Below are positions 43,113 through 53,772 of a stretch of 64,000 nucleotides of DNA, piece after piece (within the stretch, counting starts at the first letter, position 1; each line of letters opens with the position of its first letter). Both the position numbers and the translations under genes were made by a program. Under the pieces are notes generated by a model. The model saw only the letters and a program-made list of their open reading frames with translations. It did not search any database and was not told the origin of the DNA. Source of the stretch: Tubulanus polymorphus (Eukaryota > Nemertea > Palaeonemertea > Tubulaniformes > Tubulanidae); assembly GCF_964204645.1 (NCBI RefSeq), contig NC_134031.1:8782501-8846500 (forward strand), given 5' to 3'.

Positions 43113-46100
43113 TTATTCCTTTAGTTCCTTCGTTTTAAAATAGTTCTCAATTAAACTTGGGTTTAATATATTTTCCTCAGGTTCGAAAGTAGACTCGCCT
43201 TTCGTATAACCCTCCCACCATATCTTAAAATGGCGTTTACCATTGATAACTTTATCACCTAAAATCTCTTTAACTATAAAAATGTCATCTGGAATATCAA
43301 CTAACTCATCTTCCTGATTTGCTAAATCCGATCTTAAAGGTTCGCCAAAACAAGCGTCTTGATCTCCTATTGGAAGATCGTCCCTGTGAACAAACTTCTT
43401 CAACCTATCTGCTGCTATAGGACTTTTCATATATTTACCAGTTTTAACACATTTGACTCTAAATGTAGAGGGACCTATTGACTTTACAATCTGGAACGGT
43501 CCACGATAACGCTTTTGTAACTTCCTAGTCAACCCTTTCTTAAAATTTGGAAAGAAAACCCAACAGTGGTCCCCAACTTCAAAGTTGACCGGGGTAGCAT
43601 GTTTATCGCTGATCTTTTTGAATGCAGCTTGTGCCGTAAGGATCGCACCTTTAGCTATCTTGTAAACATACCGTAATTTATCTTGGGCCAGTCTGACATG
43701 TGTGTTTATCTTTAGAGGATTATACATAGGTTCCAGTAATGCACTATCTAGCGGCGTGTTCGGATGCCTTAAAAACATTAAGTAAAATGGACTATAATTC
43801 GATATTGACTTCATTGGACTAGTATTATACGCAAAGACTGCAGCACGCAAGTAAGTGGTCCAATCGGTTTGATTATCAGAAATCATCATAGATAATAAGG
43901 ATTTAATTGACTTGTTCGTAACTTCACAGAGACCATTGCATTTAGGATTGAATGAAGCAGTCTTCTTATGTGTAATATTCGAGAATTTAAGTATTTCCTC
44001 CACAATCTCACTTAAGAAATTACTTCCGCGATCACTTAATAATTCTTTAGGGAAAGCATATCTTAGGAAAATTTCATCATACATGATTCTAGCAATAGTA
44101 GGAGCAGTTATATCAGGAACCGCAAATGCTTCACAATATCGTGTAAAATTACACACAAAGACCACAATTTGGTTCATCCCATCACTAGACCTTGTCAAGG
44201 GTCCCACACAATCTACTGATATTTTGACAAAAGGACCATCAGGAATCTCCTGTGGTTGTATTGGTGCATGACCACGTCTATTAGACCTCTTTCGCTGATT
44301 ACAATTAGAACAGCTGGATACAAAGTGAGATACATCTCGATACAAGTTCTTCCAAAAATAGTTTCGATATATTCTAGAATAAGTCTTAGGTATACCAAAA
44401 TGCCCAGAAATATTCTCGTCATGCATAAATTGTAGAATTTCTTGTTTCAATGATTCGGGTACTACTAATTGTAAGAAATAATCTCCGTTTTCATTTTTCG
44501 ACGGCCTTGGGATATGATATAAAACCCCTTTTTCATTCAAGGTATATTGATCAGCTTCTAGTAGAACTAATCTTGCTTCCGACTCGTCATCAGATAAAGT
44601 ACCATTTTCTAAATAATTTATCATGTCAGATAAATGCCTGTCTTTTAATTGCTCATTGCGAATATTATCTACGCCAACACGTGCTAACTCATAAATCTTG
44701 GTGTTGGATCCGAAATTCATTCTGCTTAACCCATCTGCGTTACCGTGGATCCTACCGGGCTTGTGTTTAATTTCAAAATCATACTCCGATAACTCATCTA
44801 ACACTCGTAATACCTGTGGGGTAGGATTTTTCATTCGCTTAACGTAAGACAATGCCGCATGATCAGTTTGAATGACAAACGGTTTACCATAAAGAAATGG
44901 CCGAAAATGACGGACACCGTACAGTATGGCGGCTAATTCCTTGCGAGTGGTATTGTAATTAAGTTCGGCTTTTGTAAACTGTTTTGATGCATACGAAATA
45001 GGATGCTCCTTGCCATCGTCTGAAATTTGACTTAAAACCATACCGCAAGCAAAGTTACTAGCATCACACTGCAGAATGAACGGTTTGTCGAAATCAGGAA
45101 ATTCTAATACCGGAGCTGACTGAAGAGCCATCTTCAAATTGACAAATGATTTTTGACATTCATCAGACCACTCAAATTTAACATCCTTTTGAAGTAGTAA
45201 CGTTAGGGGTTTAGCAATCGTGGCATAATCTTTTACAAATGATCTATAGAATCCTGTCAGACCAAGAAATCCTCTCAGAGTTTTAAGAGAGTTTGGAGTA
45301 GCACATTCTTCAATCTTATGAATTTTCTCTTCCAATGGTAGCAATCCAAATTCAGTTACTAAGTAACCTAAATATTTAACTTTATTAGAAAAGAAATGAC
45401 ATTTAAGTCGTTTTAATTTCAAATTCGCTTCACGCAGTCGTTCGAACACTAGTCTCAGATGTGCTAAGTGAGATTCCTCATCCTCAGAGTATATAATAAT
45501 ATCATCCAAAAATACTTCACAAATATCATGAAGGAGATCTTTTAAAACATATGTAATATTTCGCCAAAATGTGGCGGGTGCTCCTCCTAACCCTTGCGGC
45601 ATCATTAGGTATTCCCATTTTCCACTGTTGCAAACAAAAGCTGTTTTGTCTATAGAATCCGAATGCATAGGAATCTGAAAATATCCCGAATGTAAATCTA
45701 GTGTTGTAAATATTTTGCCTTTCCCTTTACCAATGTTAGTGAATATCTCAGTTAATGTAGGTCCAGGGAATGTGTCAATTTTTGTTACTTTATTGAGCTG
45801 GCGGTAGTCATGAACCAAGCGATAAGCTGGTGTTTTATCAGGGTTCAATGAAGCTTTTCGTACTAGTATGCAAGGAGACGCCCATTCGGAAGTTGACTCC
45901 CGAATGATTCCTTTATCAGCTAATTCCTTAATTAAGTTATCTTCAACTTCTCTGAGTGCAACAGCGGGTCTATAGGGTTTTAACCTTACCGGGGGAGATG
46001 AACCAGTGTGTATTCGATGCTCCCAGGGTACCTTAGCTCTCGATAATTCCTTCGTTTCCTTCGCAAAAATATCTTTAAATTCTACTAATAAATTGTACAG

Positions 46101-48278
46101 TTTAATTTTACCTTCCGGACTGAGACCTGTATCAGTTATATTAATATCTTGAAAATTGATATTTCCAGTGTCATTTTCTAAAAATCGTTTTCTAAAATCA
46201 GAGACTTTAAATTCTTTAGGTCCCGAGTTCTTTGATTTTTCACCCTCCGAGTCACTTGATTGATTAGCCTCGGGAACTATCATATAATTCAGCGTTACAA
46301 AACCTAAAGATGTGCCTTTATGTAATTTTATCGGGGCATTCGTAAAATTGTATAGTGTCAATGGCACTGTTTTATTGCGCACCTCGACTACTGACTCATC
46401 ACTATGAATACTGTACCTCGATCCAAGATTGCGATCTGGTTCTAAAAGAACCTGGTTGCTGTCAGAAAGATAATTCGAGAGTTTACCCCTTATTTCATAC
46501 TGTGATTTCGGTGGTACTACTATTTCATTAACAGTTCTCACTTTAGCCTGATGACCCAAACCAACTTGATTTTGTAATTTTATTGGGTGTCCATTATCTA
46601 TAGACATATTTCCTGAACCAAAATCTAATACAACCTTTTTCTCATTCATGAAATCTAATCCCAATATCAAAGTTTGTTGTATAGGGCTCGCTAAATATAC
46701 TGTTTGAGAAAATCGCTCAGAACCTATTTGAATAGGTATATCTACCGTTCCTTCTAAAGATATAGGGGTTCCATTTGCTGAATGCGCCACGGTTAACGAT
46801 GCTTCGTTGATAGGTAATTTATTAAGTAGAGAAGATGAATGATAAACTCTACTATCCATTACGGAGATCATGGCTCCGCTGTCAATAAAAACATTATAAG
46901 GGGTGTTTCCTATCTTCCCATTAACTGTACTGGCTACAGATGCTAAGATGATTGGATGTTTATCATTCTCGGTACTAAAATAAGCATCCTCTGCAGGGTA
47001 TTCAGAGGTTAATGACTGTTCTCGTAAAAATTCCGAAACCTCGCCTATAACGGCTTGAGACAAGGGATCTTCACACTCGACTAGTTGGAGATCAGTAACA
47101 GCTGCCTCGCATTTATTTTGGAATTCTAACCTGGGATAGTTAGAAGATACAGCATAAGTTCCAGCAGAAATATCAATCAAAAATTCAGACACATCATTCA
47201 GAATTTCATTTCCAGACCTTGAATATGATTTTTCGCATTTTCTAAAATTAATATCGTTCGTTCCTACATTTCGACACTGAAGTTTCTGCAATTTATTTGC
47301 TGCCCACTTGCAAACTTCAATAATTTCTTCACCAGGGTCCCATAATTTAAATTCACGAGCTATTTTAGAGGTATTTTGTACTTCGGTGTCTAATTCAGAC
47401 GTTTCATCGAATTTTACATGTTTCTTAATCTTCGCCGATTCCATTTCACATTGATTTCGCGTACATGTATCTACTAAATCGTCATCGGACCTTTTGTCAT
47501 TCTCCCCAGGGTCCCAACATCTGGGTTCACGAGTTATCTTTGAGGCAATTTGAACCTCCGCATTTACGTCGGACATCTTTTCAAAACTTACACGTTTTTT
47601 AATTTTCTTAGTTTCAATTTCAAACTGATTTTGTATACACTTTTCTTCTAATTCCTTATTTGATATAATTTTGGAATTTTCCTCTCCTTCAGAGTAAGAG
47701 CTAAAACTAGAAACATTTTCATTATCTATCTTTCCGTCATTTACTGCGGTAGATTCAATCTGACTATCGCAATCATTACTAATTTTACTATCAAATTTAT
47801 TATTCATACCATCATAACTCAATGTAATATCTTCTCTATTTAAATTCAATAGACTATTCGATTCAATTCTTTCAGATTTACTTTCTGCTTCTGACAGACC
47901 TTTTTCCGGTAAATTACTATCTGTTTTCATAAACGGTTTATTTTCACTAAGTGCGGATACCCCCATAGATTCATCAGTATACACTAAACTATTCAGATTT
48001 CGTCTGGGATCCTCGCCAGCAAACCTACACATATTATACCCATCGCACCTGTCCGTTAAAATAAACTCATTACCATACAGATCGTCTGTCTTATCGTAAG
48101 CATAAGGCTCAAAATAATTCTGCTCATATTCTGAAGGGAAGTTTCTTTCTCTAAATTCATTATAGCATTGTAAATAATCATATCTATCATCATAATTAGA
48201 TTTACCTAAATGTCCGTTCGTAAATGCCGATGTGGCTATAGGACCTTGATTCACCCCGTAATCATAGGCCCTTACTCG
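43113..48278 (-). CDS. pol: Pol polyprotein (protease, RT, RNase H, integrase, chromodomain)
   Basis: Read after a -1 shift from gag at 48278; no ATG is needed. Numbering from codon 48254: a unique N-terminal extension of about 440 residues with a duplicated module (206-251 and 264-309); aspartic protease NVFIDSGAMIS (about 454-464); RT with YFQIPM and FLDD (915-918); RNase H with LQCDASNFACGMVL and TDHAALS; integrase zinc finger (HFGIPKTYSRIYRNYFWKNL, then CSNC) and DDE core (SVDCVGPL, LSDRGSNF, and a Glu in NGLCEVTNKS); GPY-type module (YRGPFQIV) and a C-terminal chromodomain (FIVKEILGDKVINGKRHFKI, WWEGY). No stop or frameshift; all key residues are present. Confidence 0.95.
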   Translation of the reverse strand, partial: RVRAYDYGVNQGPIATSAFTNGHLGKSNYDDRYDYLQCYNEFRERNFPSEYEQNYFEPYAYDKTDDLYGNEFILTDRCDGYNMCRFAGEDPRRNLNSLVYTDESMGVSALSENKPFMKTDSNLPEKGLSEAESKSERIESNSLLNLNREDITLSYDGMNNKFDSKISNDCDSQIESTAVNDGKIDNENVSSFSSYSEGEENSKIISNKELEEKCIQNQFEIETKKIKKRVSFEKMSDVNAEVQIASKITREPRCWDPGENDKRSDDDLVDTCTRNQCEMESAKIKKHVKFDETSELDTEVQNTSKIAREFKLWDPGEEIIEVCKWAANKLQKLQCRNVGTNDINFRKCEKSYSRSGNEILNDVSEFLIDISAGTYAVSSNYPRLEFQNKCEAAVTDLQLVECEDPLSQAVIGEVSEFLREQSLTSEYPAEDAYFSTENDKHPIILASVASTVNGKIGNTPYNVFIDSGAMISVMDSRVYHSSSLLNKLPINEASLTVAHSANGTPISLEGTVDIPIQIGSERFSQTVYLASPIQQTLILGLDFMNEKKVVLDFGSGNMSIDNGHPIKLQNQVGLGHQAKVRTVNEIVVPPKSQYEIRGKLSNYLSDSNQVLLEPDRNLGSRYSIHSDESVVEVRNKTVPLTLYNFTNAPIKLHKGTSLGFVTLNYMIVPEANQSSDSEGEKSKNSGPKEFKVSDFRKRFLENDTGNINFQDINITDTGLSPEGKIKLYNLLVEFKDIFAKETKELSRAKVPWEHRIHTGSSPPVRLKPYRPAVALREVEDNLIKELADKGIIRESTSEWASPCILVRKASLNPDKTPAYRLVHDYRQLNKVTKIDTFPGPTLTEIFTNIGKGKGKIFTTLDLHSGYFQIPMHSDSIDKTAFVCNSGKWEYLMMPQGLGGAPATFWRNITYVLKDLLHDICEVFLDDIIIYSEDEESHLAHLRLVFERLREANLKLKRLKCHFFSNKVKYLGYLVTEFGLLPLEEKIHKIEECATPNSLKTLRGFLGLTGFYRSFVKDYATIAKPLTLLLQKDVKFEWSDECQKSFVNLKMALQSAPVLEFPDFDKPFILQCDASNFACGMVLSQISDDGKEHPISYASKQFTKAELNYNTTRKELAAILYGVRHFRPFLYGKPFVIQTDHAALSYVKRMKNPTPQVLRVLDELSEYDFEIKHKPGRIHGNADGLSRMNFGSNTKIYELARVGVDNIRNEQLKDRHLSDMINYLENGTLSDDESEARLVLLEADQYTLNEKGVLYHIPRPSKNENGDYFLQLVVPESLKQEILQFMHDENISGHFGIPKTYSRIYRNYFWKNLYRDVSHFVSSCSNCNQRKRSNRRGHAPIQPQEIPDGPFVKISVDCVGPLTRSSDGMNQIVVFVCNFTRYCEAFAVPDITAPTIARIMYDEIFLRYAFPKELLSDRGSNFLSEIVEEILKFSNITHKKTASFNPKCNGLCEVTNKSIKSLLSMMISDNQTDWTTYLRAAVFAYNTSPMKSISNYSPFYLMFLRHPNTPLDSALLEPMYNPLKINTHVRLAQDKLRYVYKIAKGAILTAQAAFKKISDKHATPVNFEVGDHCWVFFPNFKKGLTRKLQKRYRGPFQIVKSIGPSTFRVKCVKTGKYMKSPIAADRLKKFVHRDDLPIGDQDACFGEPLRSDLANQEDELVDIPDDIFIVKEILGDKVINGKRHFKIWWEGYTKGESTFEPEENILNPSLIENYFKTKELKE

Positions 48279-49417
48279 TTTCCCGGAGGCGGGGTCTCAA
48301 ATTCATATAAACTATTCACTGTGTGCGTTCTATCTCGTGGTATAAATGATTGAGCTTGCTGTCTAAGAGGCGGCGGTTCACGTGAATTATCCTGATAAAC
48401 TGAACTTCCCCGGAAACGATCAAATCGATTATCAGCTGGTTGCCTCACTTGCGAATATTGTCGTTGCGGTAGACGGTTGGAATTTGTCGGATTATTATAG
48501 TTTTGCCGTGGACTCCGACATTGTCGGGCGATATGACCACGACGACCACAATTATGGCATATTCGGCATCTTGATGTTGTATGCCCTACCGTTTGACAAT
48601 ACTCGCAGTATGGCCGACCATCCGACAATCTAATCGGTCGAGATTTGTTTTGACTCGTTTCACCCTTTTGTAACTGCAACAACTCAGTCAATTTCTCATT
48701 TAAACCTTTTACTTCCTGCTCTAAGGCTATCTGGCGGGAATAATCTATATTCAATGACCTGATTGATGCCTGTGCCGGCGATATTTTTTCAAGTTCCTGC
48801 GATAATCTGGCATAAGTTATCGCCTGGTCAAAATTGATTGGGCATTTCCCAATTACAAACGCCTTTGTGGCTGGTAGCAACCCATGCAGAAATGGCTGCA
48901 ACAGGTCCTCACCCGACTTCTCAAGTTTACCAGCCAAGTAAAGTAACCTCCTAATATACGAGTCAAGTGACTCACCTTCATTCATCTTCAACATGTAAAA
49001 TTGTTGCTGAGTCACAAATTGCATGTCCTTATTCTTAAACTTTTCTTTAAACAAATCTACAATTTCCTCTAAAGATCTTTCTATGATCTTATTTTCCGCA
49101 TCTAGCGGAGGGTTTGATCGTAAATAGTAATAGTACTCTCGGGCACGCCCTTTCAAGTACATCGGTAAAGCGGCCAGCGCTTTACTCTTCTTCCACCCCC
49201 CAAACTCAACTCTTATTTGAAAATCCCGCAAAAAATCTACAATATCTTCATCTGCATCCCCAGAAAAGTGAATATCAGGCCTAAAAGCTAGCCCGTCTGG
49301 GGTGACCGTTGTCCCCGCTTCCAAAGTAGCAATTTGAGTCTGCAACTGATTAATTTTACTCACAAAGTCTGGTGATGTAGCTTGACTGTTTTCCAAACTA
49401 AAGACCGGCACATTCAT
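48272..49417 (-). CDS. gag: Gag polyprotein with two CCHC zinc knuckles
   Basis: Capsid and nucleocapsid precursor, 381 residues. The start is taken as the ATG at 49417, since the frame only opens with GTG two codons upstream. A Ty3-type capsid core lies at about 50-215 (FSGDADEDIVDFLRDFQIRV, RAREYYYYL, EGESLDSYIRRL). The nucleocapsid knuckles CEYCQTVGHTTSRC and CHNCGRRGHIARQC follow near 273 and 289, then a Gln/Arg/Pro-rich tail. Ends TAA at 48272-48274, overlapping the pol frame. Confidence 0.93.
   Translation of the reverse strand: MNVPVFSLENSQATSPDFVSKINQLQTQIATLEAGTTVTPDGLAFRPDIHFSGDADEDIVDFLRDFQIRVEFGGWKKSKALAALPMYLKGRAREYYYYLRSNPPLDAENKIIERSLEEIVDLFKEKFKNKDMQFVTQQQFYMLKMNEGESLDSYIRRLLYLAGKLEKSGEDLLQPFLHGLLPATKAFVIGKCPINFDQAITYARLSQELEKISPAQASIRSLNIDYSRQIALEQEVKGLNEKLTELLQLQKGETSQNKSRPIRLSDGRPYCEYCQTVGHTTSRCRICHNCGRRGHIARQCRSPRQNYNNPTNSNRLPQRQYSQVRQPADNRFDRFRGSSVYQDNSREPPPLRQQAQSFIPRDRTHTVNSLYEFETPPPGNE
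48278..48284 (-). promoter_or_regulatory. -1 ribosomal frameshift slippery heptamer
   Basis: Minus strand G GGA AAC in the gag frame, two codons before the gag stop. Slipping one base back leads directly into the open pol frame. GGGAAAC fits the X XXY YYZ rule. A downstream stem between GGGCCTAT and ATAGCC is possible but was not computed. Confidence 0.85.
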
Positions 49418-49550
49418 TTTCACAACTTACGTCAAATTTTCTTCACGTCCAAAGTATTTGAGTCTTCCGTTCGCGCTTGAATTTTCCCGAGTTCGCTGTT
49501 GTTATAGTTTTCTTCTGCGCTCACTTTTCCTCTTAATAGTTGTCAAAAAT

Positions 49551-49568
49551 TGCCCGGGTTCTCCACCA
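49551..49568 (-). promoter_or_regulatory. tRNA primer-binding site
   Basis: Minus strand TGGTGGAGAACCCGGGCA, one base inside the 5' LTR. TGG pairs with a tRNA CCA end. Which tRNA was not determined. Confidence 0.8.
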
Positions 49569-49569
49569 T

Positions 49570-49993
49570 TGATCGATTGCCTCTAAGATGTCTTCTCTCC
49601 AAAAATCAAACTAACGACCAGGCAATCTCATAGGATCTACTGCTGACAACTGTCCTGGTGGCTGCCAAAAATTGAACTCCCTCTCTCTACTTGTTCCCCA
49701 ACTTAACTAGTATCTCCCTCTACCAAGTTTCAACCACGTGATCTCTCCCTACCAAATTTAGTGTGGTTTCTACAGAATCTGCAGCCTCCATCAACCACTC
49801 TCCGCCTAGAAATATATTCCCAACCACCAACACTACATACCAAGTTTCTGAATCATGTTTTCTGAACTATTCCCTTAGACTAAGATATTTCTTGTTTGCT
49901 TCGTTAAACCCAACTGTTCCCATTAAATCATTATTTTTTCCCAGACGTTACTAATATTTATTTCATTATTTGGTTAACCCTAGTCAACTATCA
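49570..49993 (-). repeat. LTR (5' LTR in the element's sense)
   Basis: 424 bp, by eye the same as 38524-38947. It should hold the promoter; no confident TATA box was chosen. Confidence 0.95.
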
Positions 49994-52900
49994 GTGGCTC
50001 CGAGGATCGCCACATCACAGGTTACTGTGAATAAATGGGATTCGACCATTCAAAAGTTCAAAATGTACTTTCTTGTTTTGTAAAACAAGTTTATTCATGT
50101 CGTTATATAAAGCATTTTGTTTGAAACATTCTTTAATAATGTTTGTTGAGTTTAAAGCCAATTGTCGTTGTGTAATTCGATACTGGTCACTGAAATCAAA
50201 GTTTTAGTTTCTGTTCACATGTTTCGACTTATAAATATCCAACTTGTATGTTCTATCTTTTAATACAGGCCATGTGATTAATAGGCTTTTTTACATTACC
50301 GCTGTTGCCGATACAATCCGTTTGATATCATTCAGCTCACTTCGATCTACAAATACTCCGTGCAAATTTTGAAGAATCGACGTTGCAAAAGCACTGTCGG
50401 GCCGTAAACATCGAAAATTGAGCCCCATTCAAAGAGCCGACATGTTTTTCTGAGTCGTCTTTCCGAAATCTACCGCACGTTTCTTGTCACATCGATTATC
50501 AATTCAAGCATAAATTAACAAATTTATTACCCAAAGATTGCACATTCTGTCGCGGTTTTTAAAAACTAATTTTAACAATAACCCATTTTCCTCATCAAAT
50601 TATAATACCAATACACAGGAAATTTACTACTTTAGATTTTAAAAGCACTGTCGAGCCGTAAACATCGACAAATCGACCTGTGTCACTAAATCGTCGTTCC
50701 GGGAATCAGCTGCGAGTTTCTCCTCATTCTGAGAATCAAATCGAGTACAAATTAATTTATTACTACCAGTGATTTGGCTGCGGGCGTCAAGCAGTTAATT
50801 TAGCAATACCTATTTTTCTCTACCAAATTTACTGTGTTTTTACTAAGATAAATCATAAGTGTACCGGGGAGTCGTAGGCCTAAACTAAACACGCCGAAGA
50901 GATAAAGCGGAGAAAAGCTGTTATGTCGACGCGGTATCAAAATAAAAGAATATATTAGTTAAGAATATATTAGTTTTGTCGCCTGGACAATTCACCATTT
51001 TGGTTTTGTCGCCCGCGACAATTCATTATTTTGGTTTTGTCGCCCCGACAATTCTTTTTTTGGTTTTGTCGCCAGCGACAATTCATTAGTTTGGTTTTGT
51101 CGCCCGAGACAATTCAATATTTTGGTTTAATCGCCCACGACAATTCATTACTTTGGTTTTATCTCCAGCGACAATTCATTATTTTGGTTTTATCGCCCGC
51201 GACAATTCACCTGTCTTTGCTGACTGGGAATAAGATATTTCTCAGCGCGAAGGGGGCGAAGCGCAGCGTCACCAGGTCCCGCTCCGCGAGAAAGCTAGAT
51301 TTTCAAAGAAATGAGTGCACGCGACGGCCGTGACTACTTGTTAGTGACGTCACCAAGAATGGTGGCTCCGAGGATCGCCACATCACAGGTTACTGTGAAT
51401 AAATGGGATTCGACCATTCAAAAGTTCAAAATGTACTTTCTTGTTTTGTAAAACAAGTTTATTCATGTCGTTATATAAAGCATTTTGTTTGAAACATTCT
51501 TTAATAATGTTTGTTGAGTTTAAAGCCAATTGTCGTTGTGTAATTCGATACTGGTCACTGAAATCAAAGTTTTAGTTTCTGTTCACATGTTTCGACTTAT
51601 AAATATCCAACTTGTATGTTCTATCTTTTAATACAGGCCATGTGATTAATAGGCTTTTTTACATTACCGCTGTTGCCGATACAATCCGTTTGATCTCATT
51701 CAGCTCACTTCGATCTACAAATACTCCGTGCAAATTTTGAAGAATCGACGTTGCAAAAGCACTGTCGGGCCGTAAACATCGAAAATTGAGCCCCAATTCA
51801 AAGAGCCGACATGTTTTTCTGAGTCGTCTTTCCGAAATCTACCGCACGTTTCTTGTCACATCGATTATCAATTCAAGCATAAATTAACAAATTTATTACC
51901 CAAAGATTGCACATTCTGTCGCGGTTTTTAAAAACTAATTTTAACAATAACCCATTTTCCTCATCAAATTATAATACCAATACACAGGAAATTTACTACT
52001 TTAGATTTTAAAAGCACTGTCGAGCCGTAAACATCGACAAATCGACGTGTGTCACTTAATCGTCGTTCCGGGAATCAGCTGCGAGTTTCTCCTCATTCTG
52101 AGAATCAAATCGAGTACAAATTAATTTATTACTACCAGTGATTTGGCTGCGGGCGTCAAGCAGTTAATTTAGCAATACCTATTTTTCTCTACCAAATTTA
52201 CCGTGTTTTTACTAAGATAAATCATAAGTGTACCGGGGAGTCGTAGGCCTAAACTAAACACGCCGAAGAGATAAAGCGGAGAAAAGCTGTTATGTCGACG
52301 AGGTATCAAAATAAAAGAATATATTAGTTAAGAATATATTAGTTTTGTCGCCTGGACAATTCACCATTTTGGTTTTGTCGCCCGCGACAATTCATTATTT
52401 TGGTTTTGTCGCCCCGACAATTCTTTTTTTGGTTTTGTCGCCAGCGACAATTCATTAGTTTGGTTTTGTCGCCCGAGACAATTCAATATTTTGGTTTAAT
52501 CGCCCACGACAATTCATTACTTTGGTTTTATCTCCAGCGACAATTCATTATTTTGGTTTTATCGCCCGCGACAATTCACCTGTCTTTGCTGACTGGGAAT
52601 AAGATATTTCTCAGCGCGAAGGGGGCGGGGCGCAGCGTCACCAGGTCCCGCTCCGCGAGAAAGCTAGATTTTCAAAGAAATGAGTGCACGCGACGGCCGT
52701 GACCACTTGTTAGTGACGTCACCAAGAATGGTGGCTCCGAGGATCGCCACATCACAGGTTACTGTGAATAAATGGGATTCGACCATTCAAAAGTTCAAAA
52801 TGTACTTTCTTGTTTTGTAAAACAAGTTTATTCATGTCGTTATATAAGGCATTTTGTTTGAAACATTCTTTAATAATGTTTGTTGAGTTTAAAGCCAATT

Positions 52901-53390
52901 GTCGTTGTGTAATTCGATGCTGGTCACTGAAATCAAAGTTTTAGTTTCTGTTCACATGTTTCGACTTATAAATATCCAACTTGTATGTTCTATCTTTTAA
53001 TACAGGCCATGTGATTAATAGGCTTTTTTACATTACCGCTGTTGCCGATACAATCCGTTTGATATCATTCAGCTCACTTCGATCTACAAATACTCCGTGC
53101 AAATTTTGAAGAATCGACGTTGCAAAAGCACTGTCGGGCCGTAAACATCGAAAATTGAGCCCCATTCAAAGAGCCGACATGTTTTTCTGAGTCGTCTTTC
53201 CGAAATCTACCGCACGTTTCTTGTCACATCGATTATCAATTCAAGCATGAATTAACAAATTTATTACCCAAAGATTGCACATTCTGTCGCGGTTTTTAAA
53301 AACTAATTTTAACAATAACCCATTTTCCTCATCAAATTATAATACCAATACACAGGAAATTTACTACTTTAGATTTTAAAAGCACTTTCG
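49994..53390 (+). repeat. 1.37-kb tandem units, rest of copy 2, copy 3 and part of copy 4
   Basis: Copy 2 resumes after the LTR element at GTGGCTCCGAGG; copy 3 starts at 51208, copy 4 at 52577 and is cut near 53390. The 31-bp arrays at 50974-51207 and 52344-52576 belong to the units. Few substitutions separate the copies. Confidence 0.85.
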
Positions 53391-53772
53391 CTTAGCTGTT
53401 ATGTCGACGAGGTATCAAAATAAAAGAATATATTACTTTATTCGCCCGCGGGCCTCTATATCAATACCATCAATACTCTATATTTCCTACAGTACATACC
53501 GATCATTGTCAAATCCACAAGGTATTTACTAATTACAAGTATATAACACACTCCTATCCGTATGCTGGACTCACACTTGACATTCGGAGTAAGCGTTCGC
53601 TGTGGGGGAAAGGAGATCGTTCGCTGTGTCGCTTGAAGTGTTTATCGAGTTTTACGCGACCTTAAAGCTTTAGTATGGTTGCTGATAAGATAAAAAAACA
53701 CGAATATGCAAATGAGGGCGACATTACGACAAAACGACAAAACTAAAATAACGCGAGAAAACAATGATTTTG
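53391..53772 (+). repeat. Host repeat leading into the large array
   Basis: Matches 30190-29885 in inverted order: the GTATTGATGGTATTGATATA flank (empty MITE site), AGTAAGCGTTCGCT and the array start GCGAGAAAACAATGATTTTG. No gene. Confidence 0.65.

Larger units (their letters stand above)
38524..49993 (-). mobile_element. Full-length Ty3/gypsy-like LTR element with env
   Basis: 11,470 bp, transcribed from right to left. LTRs of 424 bp, TG...CA ends, 4-bp target duplication GTGG (38520-38523 and 49994-49997), primer-binding site, polypurine tract, and open gag, pol and env. Pol order protease-RT-RNase H-integrase places it in Metaviridae; the env makes it errantivirus-like. It splits the second copy of the 1.37-kb unit. 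Confidence 0.95.

Noticed and set aside
43912-44770. Antisense ORFs of about 106-119 codons within pol
   Set aside because: Shadows of a long, motif-rich gene on the other strand.
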